Part shown: positions 29,161-40,506 of the stretch, piece by piece | Layout of the letters: each line of letters begins with the position of its first letter | Numbering within the stretch: the first letter of the stretch is position 1 | Assembly (NCBI GenBank): GCA_016709445.1 | Contig: JADJMV010000004.1 | Span: forward strand, 62,001-126,000 | Length of the DNA: 64,000 nt | Direction of reading: 5' to 3' | Source: Phycisphaerales bacterium | GTDB taxonomy: Bacteria; Planctomycetota; Phycisphaerae; Phycisphaerales; UBA1924 | Notes under the pieces: generated by a model | The model's input: the letters and a program-made list of their open reading frames with translations, nothing else | Told to the model about the DNA's origin: nothing | Database searches by the model: none | Translations under genes and position numbers: made by a program

Positions 29161-29901
29161 TTAGCCCGCCTTCTTGAGATCGATGACGATCCCGTTGATC
29201 GCCAGCGCAGTGCCGATCAGCGAGAGGAAGTACACCAGATCACGCAGCGACACGACCCCCTTCGAGATCGAGTCGAACCTCGTCAGGAAGCTCAGCCCCG
29301 CGACCGTGTTCGACACCAGCGGTGGCGCCCAGCCCTTGAAGAAGTCCTGCACGAGCGGGAAGCCCGTGAGCAGCAGAAGGAAGCACGCCACCGCCGTCAC
29401 GACGAACGCGATCACCTGGCTCTTGGTCATCGCCGAGATGCACGAGCCCACCGCGAGGAACCCACCCGCCATCAGCAGGCTGCCCAGGTACGCCGTCAGG
29501 ATCGCCCCGTTGTCCGGGCTGCCCAGATAGTTCACCGTGATCCACACCGGGAACGTCAACGCCAGCGCGATCCCCGCGAACGCCCACGCCGCCAGGAACT
29601 TCCCCGCCACCGCCGCCCACGTCGGCACCGGGAGCGTCAGCAGCAGCTCGATCGTGCCCCCCCGCCGCTCCTCCGCCCACAGCCGCATCGAGATCGCGGG
29701 AATCAGGAACAGGTACAGCCACGGATGGAACCCGAAGAACGGATCCAGATCCGCCTGACCCCGCTCGTAGAACTGCCCCAGCTCGTGGGCGAACGTGAAC
29801 ACGCCCGTGAGCAGCAGGAAGATCACGATGAAGACGTACGCGACGGGCGTGGCGAAATAGCCCGCCAGCTCACGTTTGAAGACACACCACGCGGCGTGCA
29901 T
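29161..29901 (-). CDS. gldF: ABC-2 type permease, GldF-like
   Basis: 246-residue inner-membrane permease with about six helices, including YVFIVIFLLLTGVFTFAHEL, FLAAWAFAGIALALTFPVW and VIAFVVTAVACFLLLLTGFPL, plus the ABC-2 loop MRLWAEERRGGTIELLLTLPV. Pairs with the ATPase whose stop overlaps its ATG by one base (TGATG). Together with gldG it forms the transmembrane part of the exporter; substrate unknown. Confidence 0.88.
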   Translation of the reverse strand: MHAAWCVFKRELAGYFATPVAYVFIVIFLLLTGVFTFAHELGQFYERGQADLDPFFGFHPWLYLFLIPAISMRLWAEERRGGTIELLLTLPVPTWAAVAGKFLAAWAFAGIALALTFPVWITVNYLGSPDNGAILTAYLGSLLMAGGFLAVGSCISAMTKSQVIAFVVTAVACFLLLLTGFPLVQDFFKGWAPPLVSNTVAGLSFLTRFDSISKGVVSLRDLVYFLSLIGTALAINGIVIDLKKAG

Positions 29902-30863
29902 CAGGCCTGCCCTCCCTTCCGCTCCTTGGCCGGCCCGCCGGTCGTGATGGTCCGGAACACCTCATCCAGCCGCCCCGCCTCGACGGTCAGCCCATCGACC
30001 TCGACGCCGCGCTGCTGCAGGATCCGGCTCACGGCCGCCACGATCGCCTCGCCCCGCTTGGGCACGATCGTGCACGCGATATGCCCGTCGTCTGCCCCCT
30101 CGCGCCGCACCTCGTCCACCAGGCGCATCGCCGCGATCTCCTCGAGCACGCCCGACGCCCCCTTCGGGATCCGCAGCCGCACCGCGTTGTGCACCTTCGA
30201 GCGGGCCTGCAGCTCGGCCGGGGTCTCGTCGGCGACCACGCGCCCCCGCGCGATGATCACCGCCCGCGTGCACACCGCCTCCACCTCCTCGAGGATGTGC
30301 GTGCTCAGCACGACCACTTTCTGCCCGCCCAGCGTGCGGATCAGCTCCCGCACCTCGTGCTTCTGGTTCGGGTCCAGGCCGTCCGTCGGCTCGTCGAGGA
30401 TCAGCACCTCCGGGTCGTGCAGCAGCGCCTGCGCCAGCCCCACGCGCCGCTTGAACCCCTTGCTCAACGTCTCGATCGACTGATGCAGCACCCCCTCGAG
30501 CTGCACCCGCTCGACCACCTTCGCGACCCGCTTCGACCGCTCGGCCCCCTTGTAACCCCGAACGTCCGCGACCCATTTCAAGAAGCCAGCCGGGGTCATG
30601 TCCGGGTAGGCGGGGGCGCCCTCCGGCAGGTAGCCGAGCACGCGGCGCACCCCGAGCGAGTCCTCTCGCACATCGTGGCCGTCCACCACCGCCGTTCCGG
30701 ATGTCGGAGTCAGGAATCCCGCGACCATCTTCATGGTCGTGCTCTTCCCCGCCCCGTTCGGCCCGAGAAACCCGAGAACCTCGCCCCGTTCGACCCGGAG
30801 CGAGACCCCGTCCACGGCCACGACAGGCCCGAAGACCTTGCGCAGATCGCGGAGTTCGATCAT
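29901..30863 (-). CDS. gldA: ABC transporter ATP-binding protein, GldA-like
   Basis: 320-residue ABC ATPase, first gene of the gldA-gldF-gldG-DUF4340 operon. Walker A is GPNGAGKSTTMK (about residue 35), the signature is LSKGFKRRVGLAQALLHDP and Walker B is VLILDEPTDGLDPNQ, followed by the H-loop STHILEEVEAV. A C-terminal ~90-residue extension is typical of ABC-2 exporter ATPases. GAGGAGG is spaced seven bases before the ATG at 30863, the strongest ribosome-binding site of the operon. The frame and motifs are intact. Confidence 0.93.
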   Translation of the reverse strand: MIELRDLRKVFGPVVAVDGVSLRVERGEVLGFLGPNGAGKSTTMKMVAGFLTPTSGTAVVDGHDVREDSLGVRRVLGYLPEGAPAYPDMTPAGFLKWVADVRGYKGAERSKRVAKVVERVQLEGVLHQSIETLSKGFKRRVGLAQALLHDPEVLILDEPTDGLDPNQKHEVRELIRTLGGQKVVVLSTHILEEVEAVCTRAVIIARGRVVADETPAELQARSKVHNAVRLRIPKGASGVLEEIAAMRLVDEVRREGADDGHIACTIVPKRGEAIVAAVSRILQQRGVEVDGLTVEAGRLDEVFRTITTGGPAKERKGGQA

Positions 30864-31036
30864 GAACGAACCTCCTCAGCGACGCGTGAGCCCTGCGACG
30901 CAAGACCCCATGATTCCCCTGCAACGCCCGCCCGACGCCGCCACTCCAGGCGCCATCGGGCGGGACGAATACTACCCGCGACACGCGGGGCGACGAGCCA
31001 CCCCACCACCAACGATGCGCCCAGCAGCCCGGCCCG

Positions 31037-31780
31037 TCACGACTTTCCGGCCCCCTCTGACACCGGCCCCACCCAGCCCGGTGGCTGGATCACGAGCAGC
31101 GTCGAGTCGTAGGTCAGCACACCGAGCATGATCGCGCAGATCAGCCGCTCGAACCGGATGTGGTAGATGTGCGAGCCGAACGGCTGGTCGTCCCCCAGCG
31201 GATCGGCCACGCTCACCGAACGCCGGTCCTCGTCGAGCGCAAAGACGATCACGAAGTGCCCAGAGGGCTCGCCCCGGACGTCGTCGGCCTCGCCCGTGCT
31301 CCAGATCTCCCGCGGCTCCATGTAGAGATAGGTCGCGCTGACCATCGTGAGGATCGGCAGCCCCCGCTTGAGGTACCCCCGCAGCAGGCGGCTCGTCAGC
31401 TCCGCAAACTCGATCCGCCCGCCCTGGGCCAGGAAATCCATGTAGCGATTGCTGACGAACCGGAACGTCTCGTCCGGCTCGTACTCGAGCTGCGCCCGGA
31501 GCTTCGACGTCAGATCGATGCCCGGTCGGAACCATGTCGGGTCCCAGATGTCGAGGTTGTAGGGATGGATCGTGGCCCGGTAGCCCCGCTTCAGCGCGTG
31601 CATCCCGAGCAGCGACGCCAGTGTCCCGCCCTCGCGGAGCATCCGGGTCTCGCCCACGATCTGCTCGAGGGGCGCCTCGTCGCCGAAGTACCGATAGATC
31701 GCGTGCAGGCACGTCGGGCCGCAGGTCGTGTCGTCCGGCTGCGGCAGGATGCGGAACAACTCTCGAGGCTTCGATTCCAC
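31037..31780 (-). CDS. C39-like cysteine peptidase family protein
   Basis: About 247 residues. The N-terminal QPDDTTCGPTCLHAIYRYFG holds the putative catalytic Cys of a papain-like C39 fold; the His would be in EPSGHFVIVFALDED and the acidic residue in SVADPLGDD, the order expected for C39 peptidases. It lacks the ABC transporter domains of bacteriocin exporters and has no signal peptide, so it is probably a stand-alone intracellular peptidase-like protein. No ATG is available. GTG at 31780 with GGAG nine bases upstream is preferred over a TTG at 31795 with no ribosome-binding site. Confidence 0.7.
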   Translation of the reverse strand: MESKPRELFRILPQPDDTTCGPTCLHAIYRYFGDEAPLEQIVGETRMLREGGTLASLLGMHALKRGYRATIHPYNLDIWDPTWFRPGIDLTSKLRAQLEYEPDETFRFVSNRYMDFLAQGGRIEFAELTSRLLRGYLKRGLPILTMVSATYLYMEPREIWSTGEADDVRGEPSGHFVIVFALDEDRRSVSVADPLGDDQPFGSHIYHIRFERLICAIMLGVLTYDSTLLVIQPPGWVGPVSEGAGKS

Positions 31781-31854
31781 GGCGGCGCGCTCCAAGGCAC
31801 GCCCGAACTATACTCGGAGCGCACGCCACCGCAAAAGCAAGGGAGAACGGCCGT

Positions 31855-33024
31855 ATGGCCGCGCCCGCAGACCAAGACGCCGAACGAAACACGCCGGGAG
31901 CCGAACCGGCCGGACGCCCGCACGTCCGCGGATCGTGCTTCGTCTGCTTCGCGTACGACGTCGGGCTCTCGATCGATCTCGATCGGGCCGCCGCGCTCGC
32001 GGGAGAGGCGACCAGCCGCCAGCAACTCCCGACGCAGCGCCGCCGCGGCGCCCCCTGGCTCGCCTACGAGCCCCCGCCGCTCCGCCTGGCCTTCAAGGCC
32101 GGCTCCATCGCCCTCCCCGGGACGCTCCCCCCCGCCCAGACCGACGCCAGCGTCGATTGCACCGTCTTCGACTTCGGCGCCGTCTCGATCCGCTACCGGG
32201 TCAACCTCGACGGCCCGCTCGCCGAGCTGCCCCACCTCAGCGACGCGCTCTACGAGAACTGGGCCCTGCTCGAAGACAGCCGCCGGCGCGTCGAAGAACT
32301 CTGCCGCGCTATCCAGCCCGCCGTAACCCAGCCCGGCATCGCCTCCCTCGTCGAGGACTACGCGCTCTTCGCCCTGCTGCCCGGCCCCGGCCGGCCCGAG
32401 CCCACCGAGCTGCTCCGCGACCACGCCCCCATCCTCGCACGCGTCCTCCGCGCCGAACCCGGCGCACTCTCCGAGCAGCAGGTCCGCGAGTCCGTTGCCG
32501 AGTGCGTGAGCTTCGGCCCCGGCGATGTCGTCCTCGCCAGCTGGGAGGCCGCGATCGTCCTCGACCCCGACCCCGCCGACGTGCTCACCGTCCTCGAGCA
32601 CGTCAATGTCGAACTCGTCGAGATGCGCCTGCTCGATCGCCAGCTCGACGGCGTCCTCGAACGCGCCTACCGCCTGCTCCAGCGGCAGGCGGCGCACCGC
32701 CTCTGGCCCAGCGGCCCGGGAGGACACGACCTCCGCGCCATCGCCACCGCGCAGATGGACGCCGCCATGCTCTTCGAAAGCGTCAACAACGCCATCAAGC
32801 TCGTGGGCGACCAGCACCTCGCCCGCGTCTACAACCTCGCGGCCGCCCGGGCCCACCTCGCCGAGTGGGACGCCGCAATCCTCCGCAAACTCGACACCGC
32901 CGAGAGCATCTATCAGAAGCTCACCCAGTTCGAGACCGGGCGGCGCATGGAAATCCTCGAGATCGTGATCGTCCTGCTCATCCTCATCGAAGTCGTGATG
33001 GGCGTGCTGGCCCGGGGACACTGA
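31855..33024 (+). CDS. RMD1/YagE (DUF155) family membrane protein
   Basis: 389-residue protein of the RMD1/Sad1-interacting factor family, best known from yeast (Rmd1, Rmd8, Sif2-type) and mitochondria (RMND1). The C-terminal half is characteristic: VLEHVNVELVEMRLLDRQLD, FESVNNAIKLVGDQHLARVY, LRKLDTAESIYQKL, and a single C-terminal membrane helix LEIVIVLLILIEVVMGVL. The biochemical function is unknown in bacteria. The start at 31855 is preceded by AGGGAGA; a TATACT box lies at 31809-31814. It diverges from the C39-like peptidase. Confidence 0.85.
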   Translation: MAAPADQDAERNTPGAEPAGRPHVRGSCFVCFAYDVGLSIDLDRAAALAGEATSRQQLPTQRRRGAPWLAYEPPPLRLAFKAGSIALPGTLPPAQTDASVDCTVFDFGAVSIRYRVNLDGPLAELPHLSDALYENWALLEDSRRRVEELCRAIQPAVTQPGIASLVEDYALFALLPGPGRPEPTELLRDHAPILARVLRAEPGALSEQQVRESVAECVSFGPGDVVLASWEAAIVLDPDPADVLTVLEHVNVELVEMRLLDRQLDGVLERAYRLLQRQAAHRLWPSGPGGHDLRAIATAQMDAAMLFESVNNAIKLVGDQHLARVYNLAAARAHLAEWDAAILRKLDTAESIYQKLTQFETGRRMEILEIVIVLLILIEVVMGVLARGH

Positions 33025-33050
33025 GGCCCGGCCCGCCCCCCCCCGGGGGT

Positions 33051-35651
33051 TCAATCGTCGTCGTCGTCAAAGTCCGTCACGCCCGGACCGCGCTCGCCGG
33101 GCTCTGCCAGACGCAAACCCAGGGCCGCGAGGCCCCTGCCGTGCGCCCCCGCCCACGCCGCCGGGTAGGGCTCTTCGCCGCGTGAGGCGTGCCAGAGGAT
33201 CCGGTTCAGCGTGTCCTCGTCCGCCGCGTCGAACACCGAGAAGTCGATCCGCTCGCTCGCTTCAGCAAGACGCCGCGCCTCGCCCGTGAGCACCGCGGCC
33301 GACGGGTTGGCCTCGTCGAGCGGGACGGTGTTGGGCAGAGCCTCGAAGGGAGTGACGTCCGGCGTCTCGCCGAAGCAGGCCGACATCAGCGGCGACATCG
33401 CGTAGAGCTGGTTGGCCGGCGCGATGCCGAGGATCCGCTCCATCGTGTGCACCACCGAACCCTGGTTGTAGAACTCACTGACCACCGACCCCAGCCTCGA
33501 GTAGGGGCTGACCACCTGGCAGGTGGAGCGGTGCCCGTCGACATGGTCGAACCCATCCTGCGGATCGTCCTCGATCACGAAGATGCACGTCCGCGCCCAG
33601 AAGCGGCTCCGGCTCAGCCCCTCGACGATCCGGCCCAACGCCAGATCGTTGTCGGCCACCTGCGCCCGGGGGGTCGGATGGCCCCGGCCCGTACCGGCCG
33701 TGTGGTCGTTGGGCAGGTAGACCAGCACGAAGTTCGGCAATGCCCCCTCGCCGCGCTCGAACGAGGCAAGCTCCGCGAGAAAGCGATCGGCCCGGAGCAC
33801 ATCGGGGATGTCGAGGTTCCAGCCCGGGTATGTCGGGCAGCTGTACCGGCGCAGGTTCTCCACCCCGATCGATTGCGGGAACGTGTGCACGCCCGCCCCC
33901 GACCGCCAGTCCTCATACACCGAGAAGTAATCGCCCCGCGGCTGGATCCCCGCGTAGTCGAACTCGCCGTAGTTGCGGAAGCTCAGACCCGCCGCGAGCA
34001 CATGGTCCCACACGAACCCGCTCGAGGAATAGGTCAGCGGATCATCACCAAACGTGTAGCTCCGCACGAAGCCGCCGAAGCTGCGCTCCAGGTAGGGTGT
34101 CACGTTCCCCTCGGTCGCCCACGAGTGCCCATCGGCCGACAGCACGCCGCTGCAGTAGTAGTTGTCCAGCAGCACGAACTGCTCGGCCATCGCGTGCTGG
34201 TTTGGCGTCACCTCGCGCCCGTAGATGCACAGGCCGGGCTCGGCGTTGGCCCCGGGCATGTCGCCGAAGACCTGGTCAAACGTGCGGTTCTCCTTGATCA
34301 CGTACACCACGTGCTCGAAGACGCTCGGAGCGCCGACCCGCGACGGGACCGGCGCCGCCCCGCCCGCGCCCGAGGCGTGCTCGAGGCTCCGCAGCGTCTC
34401 CGGCACCCGCGCATCGGCGAGGGCCCGAGATGTCAGGGCGCCCAGCTCCGGCCCCGCCGGCACGGCGATCTTCTGGAGCGTGCCCCGGTGCCGCAGGCTG
34501 TTGTACCGGCCCGGCGCGCCGCCCGCAGGCGTCCGCGATCCGACCCCCTTGATGTTCGCGATGAGCAGCGCGTCGCCCGAGACAGCCACCGACCCGGGGT
34601 ACCACCCGGTCGGGATCCAGCCCGCGATCGCCAGGCCACGCGGCGCATCGAGCACCGCCAACGCGTTGTTCCCGGCGCACGCGACATACACCCTCGCCCC
34701 GTCCGGCGAAACGGCCACCGACGAGGGCATGCTCCCGAAGGGCAGCGCCTCGTCCGGGCGCACCAGCACCGTCGCGACCACCTCGCCCGAGGCCGTGTCG
34801 ATCGCCGAGAGCTGGTCCGAGTTCGAGTTCGCGACATACAGGCGCGACCCATCCGGCGAGAGCGCCAGCCCGCCCGGGCTGAGCCCGACCCCGATCTGCT
34901 CAAGCTCGCGCCCGGACTCGAGATCGAGCACCGAGACGGTCCCGGTGGCCGCGATGCCGCGCTCGTCGATCACGGTCGGCGTCCCCGCCGAGGGCGCGGT
35001 GCGGTCCTCGGCCCCGGGGCGTCGCCCACCACGATTCGTCACCCACGCCCGCCGCCCATCCGCCGAGACGACGACGCCGAAGGGCGCGACGCCGACCGGA
35101 ATCTCCCGCTCCACCCTCCCATCCGCGAGCGAGAGCACCGCCACCGTATTGGCCCGAGAGAGGCACACAGCGACGCGGGAGGAATCGGGCAGGAACGCCA
35201 CGCCGCACGGATACGCCGCGCCCCCCACCGAGGCCTCCGGCAGTTCAATCCGAGCGCTCCACGCCAGTGTCCCGCGCTCGCTGAACTCCGCCACGTGCGC
35301 GAAGCTGCCCGCGTCAGTCACCACCACGCGCCGCCCATCCGGCGAAACGGCGAGCCCGGTCATCGACCCCCCCTTGCCCGGGATCGCGAGTTCCTGAACG
35401 ACCGACCACGCGGCGAGATCGATGAGGATGAGCCCGCGGTTGTCCTTGGCGAGGGCGAACCGACCGTCCGGGGTCGCCACGATCTCGACCGGCCGCCCGG
35501 CGACCTCGAGGCTCTCCCCAGCCGCGCGAATGAGCTGGGCCGTCGGGACGACGACACCCCCGGCCCCGTCCGGCCCCACCTCGGGCTGCCCGCCGGCGCT
35601 CCGAACAAGCCAGGCCGCCACGACCACCAAGACGATTATCGCTCGACGCAT
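33051..35651 (-). CDS. Beta-propeller plus phosphoesterase (phospholipase C-like) protein
   Basis: 866-residue secreted protein. A signal peptide (RRAIIVLVVVAAWLVRSAGG) is followed by a YncE/NHL-type beta-propeller of ~370 residues with repeated blades (VAVSPDGARVYVACAGNNAL, LALSPDGSRLYVANSNSDQL), then a phosphoesterase family domain: EHVVYVIKENRTFDQVFGDM, LSADGHSWATEGNVTPY, VLVYLPNDHTAGTG and FVIEDDPQDGFDHVDGHRS, the metal and catalytic residues of the alkaline-phosphatase-like phosphoesterase family. It ends in an acidic tail from a (GAC)n run. The substrate (phospholipid or other phosphoester) is unknown. GGAGG lies seven bases before the ATG at 35651. Confidence 0.87.
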   Translation of the reverse strand: MRRAIIVLVVVAAWLVRSAGGQPEVGPDGAGGVVVPTAQLIRAAGESLEVAGRPVEIVATPDGRFALAKDNRGLILIDLAAWSVVQELAIPGKGGSMTGLAVSPDGRRVVVTDAGSFAHVAEFSERGTLAWSARIELPEASVGGAAYPCGVAFLPDSSRVAVCLSRANTVAVLSLADGRVEREIPVGVAPFGVVVSADGRRAWVTNRGGRRPGAEDRTAPSAGTPTVIDERGIAATGTVSVLDLESGRELEQIGVGLSPGGLALSPDGSRLYVANSNSDQLSAIDTASGEVVATVLVRPDEALPFGSMPSSVAVSPDGARVYVACAGNNALAVLDAPRGLAIAGWIPTGWYPGSVAVSGDALLIANIKGVGSRTPAGGAPGRYNSLRHRGTLQKIAVPAGPELGALTSRALADARVPETLRSLEHASGAGGAAPVPSRVGAPSVFEHVVYVIKENRTFDQVFGDMPGANAEPGLCIYGREVTPNQHAMAEQFVLLDNYYCSGVLSADGHSWATEGNVTPYLERSFGGFVRSYTFGDDPLTYSSSGFVWDHVLAAGLSFRNYGEFDYAGIQPRGDYFSVYEDWRSGAGVHTFPQSIGVENLRRYSCPTYPGWNLDIPDVLRADRFLAELASFERGEGALPNFVLVYLPNDHTAGTGRGHPTPRAQVADNDLALGRIVEGLSRSRFWARTCIFVIEDDPQDGFDHVDGHRSTCQVVSPYSRLGSVVSEFYNQGSVVHTMERILGIAPANQLYAMSPLMSACFGETPDVTPFEALPNTVPLDEANPSAAVLTGEARRLAEASERIDFSVFDAADEDTLNRILWHASRGEEPYPAAWAGAHGRGLAALGLRLAEPGERGPGVTDFDDDDD

Positions 35652-35697
35652 CCGCACACCTCCGTCGCACAGGATCACCCATCTTGCCGTCGCATGG

Positions 35698-35711
35698 GCC
35701 CGTGCACGGGC
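35698..35711. promoter_or_regulatory. 14-base perfect palindrome between divergent genes
   Basis: GCCCGTGCACGGGC lies 46 bases upstream of the phosphoesterase start and 79 bases upstream of mutS. A second short palindrome, TTCGCGAA, follows at 35725-35732. Either could be an operator; no regulator is encoded next to it. Confidence 0.35.
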
Positions 35712-35775
35712 TCTCGGACCGATTTTCGCGAATTAGGCGTCCGGCTGCGCCCTCGCGGGGCGGCAGCGCCCCCAC

Positions 35776-35781
35776 TACGCT
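35776..35781 (+). promoter_or_regulatory. Candidate -10 box, mutS
   Basis: TACGCT nine bases before the mutS ATG. No -35 is recognised. It follows the start-proximal pattern seen before PfkB-like, comB, GH95, thr leader, padR and scoB genes. Confidence 0.35.
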
Positions 35782-35790
35782 TGGTTCGCC

Positions 35791-38634
<2,844 letters not shown>

Positions 38635-38655
38635 CCGCTCGAACGGGAACAGCCC

Positions 38656-40476
38656 ATGCACCACGCCCACCCCGCCACCACTCCGGCCGTCGTTCTGCTC
38701 TCCGTCGCCGGGTTGCTCACCGGCGTGTCGGCCCAGCCCCAGGACCCGGCGGGGGCGCCGACACAGCCCCAGGCGGAGGGCGCATTCGCCCTTCTGCAGC
38801 CCTTCGATCGCGCCGACGTCCATCTCACGGGCGGCCCGCTGGGCGACCAGGCCGCGGAGGCCCGGGCATTCTTCCTCGCGCTCGACGAGGACAACCTGCT
38901 GCACGGCTTCCGAACGCGCGACGGCGCGGCGGCGCCGGGCGGGCCGATGGGCGGGTGGTACGATCCGGAGGATTTCGCCGGGGCGCACCCCTTCGGCCAG
39001 TGGGTCTCTGCCCTGGCGCGGTACTACGCGGACACCGGCGACCCCGCGTTCAAGGAGAAGGTGGGACGCCTCGTCTCGGGGTTCCACGCCTCGTTCCGGG
39101 ACGACGGCTTCTTCTATGCCTCGCAGAAGGCCTTCGACGACTGGGGCTGCTACATCTATGACAAGAACTGCACGGGGATGCGGGACGCCTACCAGCTCGC
39201 GGGGTGCGACGAGGCGCTCGACGTGCTCCGCGAGATGACCGACTGGGCGGCGGCGCACCTGGACCGGCGGCACGACGAGTGGTACACCCTCGATGAGAAT
39301 CTCTACCGCTGCGCCGCACTCACCGGTGAGCAGCGCTACCTCGACCTCGCCCGCGAGTTCGACGCGACCGAGTACTACTGGTCCGACATGGCCAAGGGGG
39401 AGAATGCGCTGCACACCGACCGGCACGCCTACAGCCATGTCAACTCGCTGGTCTCGGCGTGCCAGGCGTACGAGAGCACGGGCGACAGGCTCTACCTGGC
39501 GGCGGCGCGCAACGGGTGGGCGTGGCTCGCCCGGACCCAGACATACGCCTCGGGGGGCTGGGGGCCTAACGAACGCTTCGTCGATCCCGAAGGGAACGAG
39601 CTGGAGTCCATGCTCACGAGCACGAAGAGCCACTTCGAGACCATCTGCGGCTCGTACGCCAGCGTCAATCTTGACCGGAACCTGATCCGCTACACCGGTC
39701 AGGCCGGCTACGGCGACCACATGGAACGCATCCTGCTCAACGGGGTGCTCGGCGCGCTGCCCATGCAGCCCGACGGGCGGACGTTCTATTACTCCGACTA
39801 CTCGCCCGGGGCCCAGAAGCGGTATTTCCGTGATCGGTGGCCCTGCTGCGCCGGCACCTTCGCGCAGATCACTGCCGACTACCCGCTCGATGTCTATCTG
39901 CACGGCGAGAACGAGCTGGCGGTGAATCTCTACACCCCGTCCAGGTTGGTCTGGCAACGGGCGAGCGGCGAGGTGCGCATCGAGCAGACCACGGGTTTCC
40001 CGTTTGATGACCACGTCACGCTCTCGGTCTCGACCGACGGGCCGCAGGACTTCGTGCTGCTCCTGCGCCTGCCGGGGTGGGCCCGCGACGGGATCCGGGC
40101 GAGCGTGGATGGTCAGCCGGTGCCTCTGGCCCCGCCGAAACGGGGGTACCTTCCCGTCTACTTCGGCTGGGACAAGCAGAACACGGTGGAGGTGGATCTG
40201 CCGAAGCACCTGCACTGGGAGCCGATCTCGCGGGAGGGGTCGGACCTGGCGGCCCTGATGTGCGGGCCGGTCATGCTGGTGGCATTGGCCGATGGGGAGG
40301 TCTCGTTCGGGCACGCCGAGGAGGACCCGGAGACGTGGATCCACCCGGTGGAGGGCTCGCCCCTGCACTTCCGGGCCGAGCCGGAGGGGATCGAGTTCCG
40401 GCCCTTCTTCGAGCTGACCGACGAGCGGTACACGACCTATTGCCGGCTCGGCCCGCCACCCGACGCGGCGCGGTAG
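38656..40476 (+). CDS. GH127-like (DUF1680) glycoside hydrolase
   Basis: 606-residue secreted enzyme with a signal peptide (AVVLLSVAGLLTGVSAQ). The (alpha/alpha)6 barrel of the DUF1680/GH127 family is recognisable: DVHLTGGPLGDQ, EDNLLHGFRTRDG, KSHFETICGSYASVNLDRN, MERILLNGVLGALPMQPDG and DRWPCCAGTFAQI. In the characterised beta-L-arabinofuranosidase HypBA1, a Glu and three Cys bind zinc and one Cys is the nucleophile. The Cys-Cys pair is present here, and the Glu/Cys pair is ETIC rather than ExC, as in a planctomycete-type subgroup. The exact specificity is unknown; a secreted plant- or algal-glycan arabinofuranosidase is most likely. Confidence 0.88.
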   Translation: MHHAHPATTPAVVLLSVAGLLTGVSAQPQDPAGAPTQPQAEGAFALLQPFDRADVHLTGGPLGDQAAEARAFFLALDEDNLLHGFRTRDGAAAPGGPMGGWYDPEDFAGAHPFGQWVSALARYYADTGDPAFKEKVGRLVSGFHASFRDDGFFYASQKAFDDWGCYIYDKNCTGMRDAYQLAGCDEALDVLREMTDWAAAHLDRRHDEWYTLDENLYRCAALTGEQRYLDLAREFDATEYYWSDMAKGENALHTDRHAYSHVNSLVSACQAYESTGDRLYLAAARNGWAWLARTQTYASGGWGPNERFVDPEGNELESMLTSTKSHFETICGSYASVNLDRNLIRYTGQAGYGDHMERILLNGVLGALPMQPDGRTFYYSDYSPGAQKRYFRDRWPCCAGTFAQITADYPLDVYLHGENELAVNLYTPSRLVWQRASGEVRIEQTTGFPFDDHVTLSVSTDGPQDFVLLLRLPGWARDGIRASVDGQPVPLAPPKRGYLPVYFGWDKQNTVEVDLPKHLHWEPISREGSDLAALMCGPVMLVALADGEVSFGHAEEDPETWIHPVEGSPLHFRAEPEGIEFRPFFELTDERYTTYCRLGPPPDAAR

Positions 40477-40506
40477 ACTCGCGGGCGCGAACCCTGGGGA
40501 CGGGCG

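Noticed and set aside
26896..30483. A 1195-codon plus-strand open frame
   Set aside because: Antisense to the gldA-gldF-gldG-DUF4340 operon, with no recognisable domain.
31780..31795. TTG start of the C39-like gene
   Set aside because: Poor ribosome-binding site compared with the GTG at 31780, which has GGAG nine bases upstream.
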